A stretch of 64,000 bases of DNA from Kineosporia corallincola (GTDB taxonomy: Bacteria > Actinomycetota > Actinomycetes > Actinomycetales > Kineosporiaceae): positions 124,001-188,000 of the forward strand of contig NZ_JAHBAY010000008.1 of NCBI RefSeq assembly GCF_018499875.1, in the 5' to 3' direction. Both the position numbers and the translations under genes were made by a program. Positions 8,339 to 21,656 of this stretch are shown one piece after another. Every line of letters begins with the position of its first letter. Position 1 is the first letter of the stretch. The notes under the pieces are model-generated. The model ran no database searches and was not told the origin of the DNA. It saw only the letters and a program-made list of their open reading frames with translations.

Positions 8339-8734
8339 ATGAGGACAATTCCGGTGGACGTCTCGGCGTTCGAGGCGTGGTTGTGCGTGATGCTCCCCGA
8401 GCCCCGGGTGGCGAACCCCGACACGGGGGAGCTGCGGAAGGACCGGGAGAGCGGTCAGACGATGTACCAGGTCGGGGTCTGCGCGATCCAGGGACGCAAT
8501 TCCTCGGTGATTCAGGTGACCGTCGTCGGGGAACCCCAGGGCCTGACCCTGGGTGCTCCAGTGAAGGTGGTCGATCTCCAGGCGACGCCGTGGGATCGCG
8601 ACGGGCGATCCGGGGTGGCTTGGCGGGCCTCGGCTCTGGCTCCGCTCCAGGCTCCGACGGGTGGCCGGGCTACAGCTGGGGCTCCTGGCAGCCCGGCTGG
8701 TTCGGGTGCTGCGGGTCGGGGTGAGGCCCGATGA
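8339..8734 (+). CDS. pra: Pra-like replication activator of an integrative element
   Basis: A 131-residue protein from ATG 8339 (GGGAGG about 11 bases upstream). The start MRTIPVDVSAFEAWLCV and the later segments VIQVTVVGEPQGLTLGAPVKVVDLQATPW and RSGVAWRASAL resemble, from memory, the Pra family of pSAM2-like elements, which switches on the replication and excision genes. The last 25 residues are Gly/Ala/Pro-rich. It is the first gene of the rightward transfer and replication operon, directly downstream of the operator region, and its stop overlaps the start of the next gene (ATGA). Confidence 0.65.
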   Translation: MRTIPVDVSAFEAWLCVMLPEPRVANPDTGELRKDRESGQTMYQVGVCAIQGRNSSVIQVTVVGEPQGLTLGAPVKVVDLQATPWDRDGRSGVAWRASALAPLQAPTGGRATAGAPGSPAGSGAAGRGEAR

Positions 8735-10248
8735 GGTCGTTCCTGGTGAAAGTCGCTGCGGTGCTGGCCGTGCTGTGGCTGTTCAGTCGGGTTCGGGGTG
8801 TGATGTCGGGGGTGTTCGGTTCGGCGACTCCGGTGGCGTGGCTGGTTCTGCTGGTCACGCTGGTGTTGGTATGGCAGTTCTCGCTGCGGCTGCGGGAGGC
8901 TCGTCCGTGGTCGTGGTGGCCGGCCTTCGGGGCACCGGTTGCGGTGTTCTGGATGCTGCGGACCTGGGCGGCAGCCTGCGAGGAACTCGGTCTGTCGGTT
9001 CCGGAGGCTCGCTCCGGGCGGTTCGGGCTCATCAACGGCCCGGCCGGCGGCCTGGTCGTGAAGGGTTCGCCTCTGAAAGTCGTTGCGCCACGGCGGGTCG
9101 GACTGAGGGTCCGGGATAACGGGCTGGAGGTGCGGGTGCGCCTGGCGCCGGGGCAGACTCCGGTCCAGTTCGAGCGGGCGGCTGAGGGTTTCGCTCATGC
9201 CTGGCGGGTTCATCGGGTTCGGGTCAAGATCCCTCGGCCGGGATTCGTGAGCCTGATCGGGCTGGGCTTCGACCCGTTGCGGCATCCCAAACCTCGCCGG
9301 GATGCGCCGGCGGTCCTGGCCGCTGCGGAGATGCCGGCCAGTCCCGAGGACGGGCAGGAACGCGCCGAGTACCCCTCGGAGCTGGCGCTGCCGACGTCCT
9401 TCGAGGCGACGCCGGAGGACCTGTCGGTGAACGTAGGTATCCGGGAGGACAGCCAGGCCTGGCTGCTGGATCTGATGCGGCGCCCGCACTACCTGGTGTG
9501 CGGAGCCACCCGCTCGGGCAAATCAACACTGACAGTCCGGCTCATCGCCGAACTATCGAAACGCCCCGTCGGTCTGGTCGGGATCGATGCCAAGAACGGC
9601 ATGGAACTGTCCCCGTTCGGACCACGCCTGTCGGCCCTGGCCGTCAACCGCGCCGAAGCCGTGGCCGCGATCGAGGGCCTGCTCGGAGTCCTGGAGCTGC
9701 GCTCCATGACCTGCCGCGATCACGGAGCCCGATCGATCTGGGAACTGCCGGCCTCGGTCCGGCCGTGGCCGATCGTCGTGGTCGTCGATGAGGTCGCCGA
9801 ACTGATGCTCGCTGCCGACAAGGCTGGCAAGGAGGAAGCGGCTCGCTGTATCCAGGGGCTGATCCGGCTCGGGCAGCTCGGGGCAGCGCTGGGGATCCAC
9901 CTGTGGGTGTCCGGGCAGCGCTTCGGATCCGATCTCGGCCCGGGCGCAACGCTCCTGCGGGCGCAGTTGGCGGGGCGGGTGTGTCACCGGGTGGCCGATG
10001 CCGAAACGGCCGGGATGACGCTGGCCGGCCTCCCGGCAGAGTCGGTGCTCGAGGCGCAGAAGATCCCGGCTGACCTGGCCGGGGTCGCGGTGGCCGGGGA
10101 CGACTCCGGGGCCTGGCACCTGGTCCGCAGCGATCCGCTCGACATCACCGAAGCAGCCGCGATCGCGGGCCAGTACGCGAGCCTGCGCCTGGATCTGCCC
10201 GAGGTTGAGGGCGGCGTACAGGCCGTGCGGATGGGCGGTGGCTGGTAA
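8731..10248 (+). CDS. tra: FtsK/SpoIIIE-type DNA transfer ATPase (Tra)
   Basis: A 505-residue protein. The N-terminal 80 residues hold two or three hydrophobic segments (FLVKVAAVLAVLWLF, VAWLVLLVTLVLVWQF, PVAVFWMLRTW) that anchor it in the membrane. The motor domain carries Walker A GATRSGKST at residues 258-266 and Walker B WPIVVVVDEVAEL near 345. In pSAM2-type elements this single protein moves double-stranded DNA between mycelia, unlike type IV secretion systems. The length equals the usual Tra proteins of such elements. It overlaps pra by four bases and the next gene by one, so these are one transcription unit under the pra promoter. Confidence 0.85.
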   Translation: MRSFLVKVAAVLAVLWLFSRVRGVMSGVFGSATPVAWLVLLVTLVLVWQFSLRLREARPWSWWPAFGAPVAVFWMLRTWAAACEELGLSVPEARSGRFGLINGPAGGLVVKGSPLKVVAPRRVGLRVRDNGLEVRVRLAPGQTPVQFERAAEGFAHAWRVHRVRVKIPRPGFVSLIGLGFDPLRHPKPRRDAPAVLAAAEMPASPEDGQERAEYPSELALPTSFEATPEDLSVNVGIREDSQAWLLDLMRRPHYLVCGATRSGKSTLTVRLIAELSKRPVGLVGIDAKNGMELSPFGPRLSALAVNRAEAVAAIEGLLGVLELRSMTCRDHGARSIWELPASVRPWPIVVVVDEVAELMLAADKAGKEEAARCIQGLIRLGQLGAALGIHLWVSGQRFGSDLGPGATLLRAQLAGRVCHRVADAETAGMTLAGLPAESVLEAQKIPADLAGVAVAGDDSGAWHLVRSDPLDITEAAAIAGQYASLRLDLPEVEGGVQAVRMGGGW

Positions 10249-10445
10249 TGGACCTGGCCACCCTCGGCTTCCTGGTCTTCGGTGCCGTGCTGTGGGCGAT
10301 CTGGCGATCCGGAGAACTGCGCGGCTTCCAGGTCCTGGCCGCCGCGCTGGTCGGGTTCTTCCTGGCCAGCTCCGCCATCGCCCCATCCATCTCCACCGCA
10401 GTTCAGACCGTGTTCGACTGGGTCAGCACCTGGAGCATCGCGTGA
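10248..10445 (+). CDS. Spd-like small membrane protein
   Basis: A 65-residue protein whose ATG shares a base with the tra stop (TAATG). It has two hydrophobic stretches (LATLGFLVFGAVLWAIW and VLAAALVGFFLASSAIA) and an amphipathic end. Position and size match the SpdA/SpdD spread proteins encoded just after tra in Streptomyces plasmids, which act in intramycelial plasmid spreading. Sequence similarity to a named member cannot be checked here. Confidence 0.6.
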   Translation: MDLATLGFLVFGAVLWAIWRSGELRGFQVLAAALVGFFLASSAIAPSISTAVQTVFDWVSTWSIA

Positions 10446-10615
10446 ACCACCACCAGCCGCGCCCGACGTCGTTCCTGCGCGGGTTCGCGGACGTGGACTG
10501 CCCGGCCTGCCGGGGCATCGGGGAAACCTCCATCCCGGCCTGGGACCGCACCTGCAAGAACGAGAACGGCCGGCAACTACGATGCCGCCGCTGCCGAGGC
10601 ACCGGCCTGCTCTAA
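10442..10615 (+). CDS. Small CxxCxG zinc-ribbon protein
   Basis: A 57-residue protein starting at GTG 10442, overlapping the previous stop by GTGA. It has two CxxCxGxG half-sites of the DnaJ zinc-finger type: CPACRGIG near residue 20 and CRRCRGTG near the C-terminus, so it probably binds one zinc ion. Small proteins with this signature are regularly found in the tra-rep interval of actinomycete elements; their function is unknown. It has no room for other domains. Confidence 0.6.
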   Translation: MNHHQPRPTSFLRGFADVDCPACRGIGETSIPAWDRTCKNENGRQLRCRRCRGTGLL

Positions 10616-10650
10616 ACAGCCACTCCAACAGCCAAACTCGGGAGGTCATC

Positions 10651-10800
10651 GTGTTCATCACCAGCATGACGGGCTGGCCCGTCCAAGGTGCTCACCCCAC
10701 CTCGGACGGGCCGGGCACCCCGGCAGCAACCGTGAAACAAGCAAGAACCGGTAGGTGGTTGAATGGCGAAAAAGACTGCAAGGAAACAGAAGAACGATAG
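10651..10800 (+). CDS. Possible small protein upstream of rep
   Basis: A 49-residue frame from GTG 10651 with a good GGAGGT ribosome site four bases upstream. It starts MFITSMTGWPVQ, becomes Gly/Pro/Thr-rich and ends with a charged tail (KDCKETEER). It overlaps the first 38 bases of rep in another frame. The ribosome site is the main support; the peptide itself resembles nothing I know. It may only be a leader that couples translation into rep. Confidence 0.3.
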   Translation: MFITSMTGWPVQGAHPTSDGPGTPAATVKQARTGRWLNGEKDCKETEER

Positions 10801-12238
10801 TCAGCAACTCACGCTTGGCCTGGGCCTGGCCCCGGAACTGGCCGAGCTGATCGAACAGGTCAACCGTCCCGATCACCGCGCCTGGCTGGATCAGGTGCAG
10901 CGTATCGGCGGCTGCTCCCATCCCCTGCACATGCGCGGCTCCACTCGAATCATCGACAAAGCCACCGGCCGCGTCGACCGGGAGTTCAGCAGCCGCGACG
11001 CCCCGGACGGCATCATCCTCGTGCGCTGCCGCAACCGCCGCGCGGCCGTCTGCCCCTCCTGCGCCCGCATCTACCAGGGAGACCTGTTCCAACTGGTCAA
11101 GGCAGGGTTGGCCGGCGGCAAAGGCGTTCCCGAATCCGTCAGTGCTCATCCCCGGGTGTTCGTGACTCTGACCGCCCCGTCCTTCGGCGCCGTCCACAGC
11201 TCCCGTGATGTCGGCCGACGACAGGTCAAGCGTGGCGGGCACCGTGACGGCAGGGGGGTGTGCCACCCTCGGCGCGGCCCGGACTGCGAACACGGGCGCC
11301 CGACCTCGTGCTTCGCCCGGCACGCCGACGCTGACCCTCATGTCGGAACCCCGCTCTGCGCGGAGTGTTACGACTACCGGGCTGCCGTCGTCTGGCAAGC
11401 AAACGTCGGACGCCTGTGGGAACGGTTCTGCATCTACCTGTCGCGTCACCTCGCCCGGCACAGCGGCATCTCGCTCCCGATCGTGCGGAAGATACTGCGT
11501 CCCTCCTACGTCAAGGTGATCGAGTTCCAGCGGCGCGGCCTGGTCCACGTCCACGCTGTAATCCGCCTCGACGGACGAACCGACTCCTCGGACATCGCTG
11601 CTGCTCCATCCTGGGCAAGCGCGGCGGTGCTGAGGGAAGCGGTGATCTCGGCCGCTGGCGCTGTGCTCATCGCCCAAGAGGCCGGTGACGCTGGGGCCTG
11701 GTCGCTGCGGTGGGGTCCGCAGGTGGACGTGCGCGACATCGGCGAACACCTCGAACGCGGAGAGAGCATCGCCAAAGTCGCTGCCTACGTGGCCAAGTAC
11801 GCATCCAAGGGCAGCGAAGAGACCGGATGGAACCCGCAGAACTGGCAAGAAACTCCTCGCGGACGCCACGCCGCGACGATGGTCCACACAGCTTGGGCGC
11901 TGGCAGAGTTTCCCGAACTGGATGGCCTCAAGCTGCGCAGATGGGGCAAGGAACTCGGATACCGAGGGCACGTCTCGTCCAAGTCGCGGCAGTACTCCAC
12001 CACGCTCGGCGAACTGCGCGCCGCACGAGGCACCTACCGCCAACAGGCTTCTGCCGGCACCGACGCAGAACAGACGGTCAGCTCGGACGTGATCGTCCGA
12101 TCGTCCTGGCAACTCGTCGGCCACGGGTACAACAGCGGCCAGGCACTGCTTGCCTCGCAAGTGGCCGGCGAACGGGAAAGCTCTCGCTTGGCAGCCCGGG
12201 ATGCCCGAGCAGACCATGCCGCGTCGGAGGCCACGTGA
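10763..12238 (+). CDS. rep: RepSA-type replication initiator
   Basis: A 491-residue protein of the family that starts rolling-circle replication of pSAM2-like elements. Cysteine motifs near residues 97-100 (CPSC) and 199-202 (CAEC) suggest metal binding. The HUH motif is VHVHAV (H262, H264). The Tyr motif YVAKYASK lies at 342-349, with Y342 or Y346 as the candidate nucleophile. The C-terminal 90 residues are Arg/Ala-rich and variable in this family. Length is as expected and no disruption is seen. It lies downstream of tra and spd and overlaps xis, the order of AICEs. The matching double-strand origin is often located within or after rep, but I could not identify it. Confidence 0.8.
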   Translation: MAKKTARKQKNDSQQLTLGLGLAPELAELIEQVNRPDHRAWLDQVQRIGGCSHPLHMRGSTRIIDKATGRVDREFSSRDAPDGIILVRCRNRRAAVCPSCARIYQGDLFQLVKAGLAGGKGVPESVSAHPRVFVTLTAPSFGAVHSSRDVGRRQVKRGGHRDGRGVCHPRRGPDCEHGRPTSCFARHADADPHVGTPLCAECYDYRAAVVWQANVGRLWERFCIYLSRHLARHSGISLPIVRKILRPSYVKVIEFQRRGLVHVHAVIRLDGRTDSSDIAAAPSWASAAVLREAVISAAGAVLIAQEAGDAGAWSLRWGPQVDVRDIGEHLERGESIAKVAAYVAKYASKGSEETGWNPQNWQETPRGRHAATMVHTAWALAEFPELDGLKLRRWGKELGYRGHVSSKSRQYSTTLGELRAARGTYRQQASAGTDAEQTVSSDVIVRSSWQLVGHGYNSGQALLASQVAGERESSRLAARDARADHAASEAT

Positions 12239-12534
12239 GCATGGCCGGCGAACTGCTGAATCCTGATGGGGATCGCCTTCTGACCCTGACAGAACTCTGC
12301 GCGTGGCTCAACATTACCGAGCGCCATGCCCGGAAACTGGTCGAGCGAGACGCTATTCCATACCGCAAGATCGGCCACCTTCTGCGATTCAGCGCCCGCG
12401 AGGTAGATGCCTGGTCTCGGCCGGATAGAAGGCCAGCAACCGAGCCGCAAATTGTCATTGAAACGCCTGTCAAGCGTCCCCCAAGACCCAGCAGTTCGGC
12501 GCCGCTTCGACTTCCAAAGTCGCTGCTGGACTGA
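12235..12534 (+). CDS. xis: Excisionase-like HTH protein (Xis)
   Basis: A 99-residue protein from GTG 12235, which overlaps the rep stop (GTGA) and has GGAGG four bases upstream; ATG 12241 is an alternative. It carries a MerR/excisionase-type winged helix: LLTLTELCAWLNITERHARKLVERDAIPYRKIGHLLRFSAREVDAW. A basic Pro/Ser-rich tail follows. In AICEs this small DNA-bending protein acts with the integrase to excise the element from the tRNA gene. The order rep-xis-int is that of pSAM2. Confidence 0.75.
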   Translation: MSMAGELLNPDGDRLLTLTELCAWLNITERHARKLVERDAIPYRKIGHLLRFSAREVDAWSRPDRRPATEPQIVIETPVKRPPRPSSSAPLRLPKSLLD

Positions 12535-12628
12535 ATTTTTCCCAAGAGCAAAGGCATCCCACCTGGTAGGATCACTCTCAGCAACTCTTCGGTGGGCGTT
12601 GAGTTGCACCCAATAATTGGAGATCGAA

Positions 12629-13885
12629 ATGAGCCGCAAGGACTCATCAGCGTTGCCGAGTGGCATCACTCGAAAGACGCGGACCGTCAACGGCGAAAAA
12701 GTTGAGATGACGTCAGCCGACGGGACCCCTATCTTCCGGGTTCGCGCCTGGGACGCCGTGCTGAAAAAGCAGGTTGAGCGAAATGTGGTCGGCCTGCGCG
12801 AAGCCAAAGCGGTGCTCGCCGAATTCAGCACGGCCAAGTCGAGGCCGGGACCGATCCAGGCCGAGAAGATCCGTTTCGCCGATGTCGCCGCACGGTACGT
12901 GGTGGCTTACAAGACGAAGCGTGACGGTACGCCTCGCCCCAAGTCGTCGGTGGCGAAAGAGCGGAATGTTCTCAATGCCTACTTGCTGCCGACCTTGGGC
13001 CGGGCTTGGATCGGCGACCTTGATCTTCCGGACCTGAACAACTGCATCCGAAGATTGAAGCTCCAGGACGGCGCAGACGCCTCCCCAAGTACGAAGGGAA
13101 CCGCAGCGGCTGTCCTCAGGCGGCTATTCATCTGGGCTCGTGAGGACCGCCTCATCACGATGAATCCGGCGCTGGAGCTTCGCACGGGCTGGGGTGCTCC
13201 AGCTCGGCGGCGCGTGGTTGTTCCGAGCATCCCGCAGGTAACCCGCTTGGCGAGCGCCCTGGACCATTTCAAGCCGGGCTTGGGTGACGTTGCTGTCGTC
13301 ATGGCCTTCGTCGGGCTTCGCTGGGAAGAGATCGTTGCCGTTCCTGCGGATCAGGTGGACCTGGACCGACAGACAATGCTGATCAACCGGACCGCGAGTG
13401 AATCTGGCGGACGGCGCGATGTGCGCGAGGACATGAAGACTGCTTCGGGGGTCAGGACGGTGACTATCCCGGACGTTGCTGTGCCGGCTGTCAGGCGTCT
13501 TCTAAAGAAGGGGGAAGCCGGACGGCTGGCGAGTGAGGGCAAGCACTACAGCCGCTTGGTGAACGGCGATCGTGGTGGGTTCTTGGGCTATGCGACCTGG
13601 CGGAAGTTCCTGGCCCTGGCTCAGGGCTTCACCGCTGGCCATGAGGACGGGATGGTCAAGTACACGGCTCACGAGCTGCGCCACGTCTGCGCGTCGCTAC
13701 TGATCGCTTCTGGAGCCAGTGACCTCCAGGTGGCCTACCAGATGGGGCACCGGCGGATAGAGACCACGAAGAACATCTACGGGCACCTTTTCATCGAAGA
13801 CCGGTCAGCGCTGCTCGTCGCGATGAACGCAGCGGTAGGGCGCCTGCAAGTGGCCTCGGACGAGTCAGCAACAGCTGCCGCCTGA
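12629..13885 (+). CDS. int: Tyrosine site-specific integrase
   Basis: A 418-residue integrase from ATG 12629, chosen over ATG 12617 because GGAGAT lies four bases upstream. Residues 1-70 form an AP2-like arm-binding part (GTPIFRVRAWDAVLKKQVERNVVGLREAKAVL), residues 80-175 an SAM-like core-binding domain, and residues 200-400 the catalytic domain. The catalytic set is complete: R231 (GLRWEE), H348 and R351 (HELRHV), H374 (MGHRR) and Y384 (YGHLF). The gene lies next to tRNA-Ile and reads toward the 3' end of that tRNA, as expected for an enzyme that integrates there. Intact motifs suggest the element is still mobile or was until recently. Confidence 0.88.
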   Translation: MSRKDSSALPSGITRKTRTVNGEKVEMTSADGTPIFRVRAWDAVLKKQVERNVVGLREAKAVLAEFSTAKSRPGPIQAEKIRFADVAARYVVAYKTKRDGTPRPKSSVAKERNVLNAYLLPTLGRAWIGDLDLPDLNNCIRRLKLQDGADASPSTKGTAAAVLRRLFIWAREDRLITMNPALELRTGWGAPARRRVVVPSIPQVTRLASALDHFKPGLGDVAVVMAFVGLRWEEIVAVPADQVDLDRQTMLINRTASESGGRRDVREDMKTASGVRTVTIPDVAVPAVRRLLKKGEAGRLASEGKHYSRLVNGDRGGFLGYATWRKFLALAQGFTAGHEDGMVKYTAHELRHVCASLLIASGASDLQVAYQMGHRRIETTKNIYGHLFIEDRSALLVAMNAAVGRLQVASDESATAAA

Positions 13886-13958
13886 GCAAACCCACTCTCG
13901 AAAGCCCTCGAAGCCATGGCGGCCTCGGGGGTTTTCGCATGTCTACCTGGGCAAACAG

Positions 13959-13993
13959 CGAACGCCCCAGGAGGTGGGCTCCCGGGGCGTTCG
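13959..13993. terminator. Hairpin after the integrase gene
   Basis: Ten-bp perfect arms (CGAACGCCCC at 13959-13968, complement at 13984-13993) around a 15-base loop that itself can pair (GGAG with CTCC). It lies between int and tRNA-Ile, so it may terminate int transcription or shape the attachment region. Confidence 0.5.
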
Positions 13994-14083
13994 GTCTGCG
14001 TGGCCTCAGAAACTAGGGCTTCTGTAGGGCCAGCGTTAGGGCTATCGATCTGTCTTGCCAGCGTTCCAGCTGGTCAGACTGGG

Positions 14084-14130
14084 TGGGCCTAAGTGGACTT
14101 GAACCACTGACCTCTTCCTTATCAGGGAAG
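14084..14130. other. Probable attachment site (attR) within the tRNA-Ile 3' half
   Basis: AICE integrases recombine within the 3' half of a tRNA gene, and int lies about 200 bp away facing this end. The site is inferred from position only, because the partner att copy was not found in the window, so its exact borders are unknown. Confidence 0.45.
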
Positions 14131-14157
14131 CGCTCTAACCGACTGAGCTATAGGCCC
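14084..14157 (-). tRNA. tRNA-Ile (GAU anticodon)
   Basis: The minus strand folds as a full 74-nt tRNA with discriminator A at 14084 and no encoded CCA. The acceptor arms GGGCCTA and TAGGCCC pair. The D arm contains AGCTCAGTCGGTTAGAGC, the anticodon loop is CTGATAA (GAU), and the T loop is TTCAAGT. The gene is the insertion target of the integrative element and remains intact. It is downstream of gyrA and the DUF3566 gene, a usual place for tRNA-Ile in actinobacteria. Confidence 0.95.
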
Positions 14158-14244
14158 TCCGCGAGTGCGTCACCCGTGGTGACGACCGCCTGAGAAGGTT
14201 ACCGCAGTGGGCCCGGCTCCCCCAAACCGGGCCCCCGACGAATC

Positions 14245-15501
14245 TCAGTCGTCGGACAGAGTGACGCGCACACCGCCGACGAGACCGGAGCTGAGGTTGT
14301 ACAGCAGCACCGACACGGTGGACAGCGCGGTGAGGATCAGCGCGTTCACCGCACCCAGCACGATGCTGATCGACAGCACCTTGCCGAACCCGACGTAGTC
14401 GTAGATGTCGAAGCTCGACTCGGCCGTGTCCAGACCCAGCGTGTTCAGCATCTCGTTGAGCGAGTCGAACACGCCCATCGCGCTGAGCACCATCCACAGC
14501 ACGCAGACGGCGATCACCAGGGCGATCGCGGCCGCGACGGACAGCAGGAACGACACCTTCAGCGCCGACCAGACGTCGATGCTGGCGACCGTGAGCCGGG
14601 CGACACGCGGGGCGTCCGGGTCACCCGAGCGGTCGTCGCTGTTGGCCTGGAAACCGCTGGAACCAGCCTCGGGACGACTGCCGGAGTAGTTCGAGTCCCT
14701 CGCGTCCGCGGCTCCCGGACGCGGCTGCGTCATCGGGCGGGGCGTGGTGGAGGGACGCGGACTGGCCGGGGCCGCCGGGCGGGCGGGAGCCGGCGCAACG
14801 GCCGACTTCGCGCTGGGCGACTTCGCACCGGGCGCGGGCGCCGCCGCGGGGCGGGGCGCACCGGCCGGCTTGGAGCCGCTCGCGGAACCGGAACCCGCAC
14901 CGTTCGAGGACGACGAGCCGCCCTGGCCCGGACGGCTCGGCACGCTGGAACGGGCATTGCTGCCACCGGCGGCGATGGCGCGGGCCGCGGCCGACTCGGC
15001 CGGGCCGCTGCCGGCCGGCTTGGCCGGCGCCGACGGCGGGCGGGTCGCGTCGCTGGAGGAGGACGGGCGGCTGCCCGACGAACCCGACGACGGCGCGGAA
15101 CCCGCGGGACGCTTCACCGGCGGCGCGCTGTTGCCGCTCGCACCCGAGCCGAGGGCCGGACGGTTCGGCGGAGGGCTACCCGCCGGGCGGGCAGACGGGC
15201 CGCTCCCTGGCTGGTTGTTCCGCGGCTGACCGGACTGGCCCGGCTGACCGGGGCGGGACGGGGTGCCGCTCACCTGGCGGGGGGCGGCGTTGGACGAACC
15301 GGACGAGGAGCTTCCGTTGCTCGCCGGACGCGCGGGCCCACCGTTGCCGGTGGGTCGTCCCTTCGCCGGTGTCCCGGACGACGAGGGCTTGTTGCCCCCG
15401 CCGGAGACACTGGGCGATGCATCGGTCGTCATCGGAGAGGCTCCCCCACCCGGTTTCGGTGCTGACGTGCTCGCCGGTCGGTTCTCCTTGTCCGGACTCA
15501 C
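14245..15501 (-). CDS. DUF3566 membrane protein with long disordered N-terminus
   Basis: A 418-residue protein from GTG 15501 with a strong GGAGGTGA site. Residues 1 to about 295 are low-complexity Ser/Pro/Gly/Ala/Arg, without structure. The C-terminal 120 residues match DUF3566: ARLTVASIDVWSALKVSFLLSVAAAIALVIAVCVLWMVL is the first membrane helix, and FGKVLSISIVLGAVNALILTALSTVSVLLYNLSSGLVGGVRVTLSD the second with the family's terminal motif. The family is found just downstream of gyrA throughout actinobacteria; its role is unknown. The disordered part is much longer than in most members. It lies between gyrA and tRNA-Ile, separated from gyrA by a hairpin. Confidence 0.85.
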   Translation of the reverse strand: MSPDKENRPASTSAPKPGGGASPMTTDASPSVSGGGNKPSSSGTPAKGRPTGNGGPARPASNGSSSSGSSNAAPRQVSGTPSRPGQPGQSGQPRNNQPGSGPSARPAGSPPPNRPALGSGASGNSAPPVKRPAGSAPSSGSSGSRPSSSSDATRPPSAPAKPAGSGPAESAAARAIAAGGSNARSSVPSRPGQGGSSSSNGAGSGSASGSKPAGAPRPAAAPAPGAKSPSAKSAVAPAPARPAAPASPRPSTTPRPMTQPRPGAADARDSNYSGSRPEAGSSGFQANSDDRSGDPDAPRVARLTVASIDVWSALKVSFLLSVAAAIALVIAVCVLWMVLSAMGVFDSLNEMLNTLGLDTAESSFDIYDYVGFGKVLSISIVLGAVNALILTALSTVSVLLYNLSSGLVGGVRVTLSDD

Positions 15502-15652
15502 GTCTCACCTCCACGCTCAGCAGCCGGCGGTACACGCCGTCAGAAATTGGTCAGATTCACAAGGATCGGCGATGCCGAACATGGGCACCAACAACACCCG
15601 TTTCAAGCCGATCCTAGCGCTCTACGGTTGGATTCCCGACCCTAGAGCATGT

Positions 15653-15702
15653 CATCCCGGCCGTCTTGTGAGGGAGCTGTTACACACGTGACGGCCGGGA
15701 TG
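15653..15702 (-). terminator. Hairpin downstream of gyrA
   Basis: Thirteen-bp perfect arms (CATCCCGGCCGTC at 15653-15665, complement at 15690-15702) with a 24-base loop, ten bases beyond the gyrA stop. There is no T tract. It probably ends or attenuates gyrBA transcription before the DUF3566 gene. Confidence 0.55.
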
Positions 15703-15711
15703 GACAACCGA

Positions 15712-18372
<2,661 letters not shown>

Positions 18373-18473
18373 ATCGATCCTTCGTTCTCACCCGGCGCCT
18401 GCGCAGCCGGTTTTCGATTGAGGACGACGAGAGACCCGGACGGGCTCCTCGTCGTCCTCCGTTCGAGCTCAGC

Positions 18474-20846
<2,373 letters not shown>

Positions 20847-21656
20847 TCACCCGTACGTGTCTCCTGGGCCCTTGGATCCGGGCGCCACCCGGGGCCCGTG
20901 CCGCCACGACGGCGCCGACGGGCCCCGCACCACGATCCGCGTGACAGTGCCCTCACCCACCTCGCGCGCGAGCAGGCCGAGCAGGTTGTTGCTGAGCAGG
21001 CGCACCTGCGTGGCCCAGGCCGATGAGTCGGCGCCCACCGTGAGCACGCCGTCGACGAAGCTGAGCGGCTGACAGTGCCCGGCGACGTCCGGGCCGACGA
21101 TCTGGTCCCAGCGGCCGAGCACCCCACCGACAGCCACCGTCTCGGTCCAGCCGCGCTCCGCGATCAGCCGGCCCATCACCTTGTCGATGCCCTGTGGATC
21201 ACGGGCGTCGGGGTGTGCACCGGAGCGGGTGTTGGCTCCCTCACGACGTTCCCGGGCCCGGGCGGCCGCTCCCACCCGTCCCGGTGCCCCCGGTTTATCC
21301 CCACGTGCGGCGGCCGCCGCTCGCGCTCTCCCCAGGGCTGCGCGGACCGCGTCGGCGCCGTTGTCCACAGCCCCCTGTGGATTATCTCCGGTGCCTTGAC
21401 CTGCGCGGACACCTGAAGAACCGGGTGCGGGAAGGATGACGTCACGGCTGCGGTCCACACCTGAACGAGACTCCGTATCCACACGGTTTTCCACAGTGGG
21501 GACGGCGTGTCGGCGACTTCTTTCCACAGGCTGGGCGGCGTTTCCCACAAGGTGTGGGGAACTTGTGGATAAAGGCTGTTCTTTGTTCGTGGCCGAGTTG
21601 TTGCGAGCTCCGGGCCTGCGCCGTTCGTTCCGGTCTGCCCTGCCGTCAGTGGACAC
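20847..21656 (-). CDS. DciA-like DUF721 protein
   Basis: A 269-residue frame from GTG 21656, overlapping the recF stop by 11 bases. The conserved DUF721 part is the C-terminal half: [39 protein letters not shown], then [25 protein letters not shown] and the terminal [12 protein letters not shown] found in actinobacterial members. DciA proteins promote loading of the replicative helicase DnaB. The first 95 residues are low-complexity and their DNA is crowded with DnaA-box-like sequences. A downstream start at GTG 21368 ([18 protein letters not shown]) would make that stretch intergenic. Position between recF and gyrB is the conserved one. Confidence 0.8.
   Translation of the reverse strand: MSTDGRADRNERRRPGARNNSATNKEQPLSTSSPHLVGNAAQPVERSRRHAVPTVENRVDTESRSGVDRSRDVILPAPGSSGVRAGQGTGDNPQGAVDNGADAVRAALGRARAAAAARGDKPGAPGRVGAAARARERREGANTRSGAHPDARDPQGIDKVMGRLIAERGWTETVAVGGVLGRWDQIVGPDVAGHCQPLSFVDGVLTVGADSSAWATQVRLLSNNLLGLLAREVGEGTVTRIVVRGPSAPSWRHGPRVAPGSKGPGDTYG
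21361..21572. promoter_or_regulatory. DnaA-box-like cluster in the 5' part of the DUF721 gene
   Basis: Within 212 bp: TTGTCCACA (21361-21369, perfect), TGTGGATTA (21376-21384), GTATCCACA (21475-21483), TTTTCCACA (21487-21495) and TGTGGATAA (21564-21572, perfect). The imperfect ones differ from TTRTCCACA by one base. Such density is not expected by chance in this G+C-rich DNA. Function is inference. Confidence 0.55.

Larger units (their letters stand above)
7262..14110. mobile_element. Core of a pSAM2-type integrative conjugative element (AICE) in tRNA-Ile
   Basis: A compact module of korSA-like repressor, operators, pra, tra, spd, zinc-ribbon gene, rep, xis, int and attachment site, all in the conserved AICE order and with intact motifs. 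The right end lies in the 3' part of tRNA-Ile. The left end is unresolved: I searched bases 1-7000 by eye for a second copy of the tRNA 3' segment and found none. The unusual genes from 1.6 to 7.2 kb are probably cargo of the same element. Confidence 0.75.
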
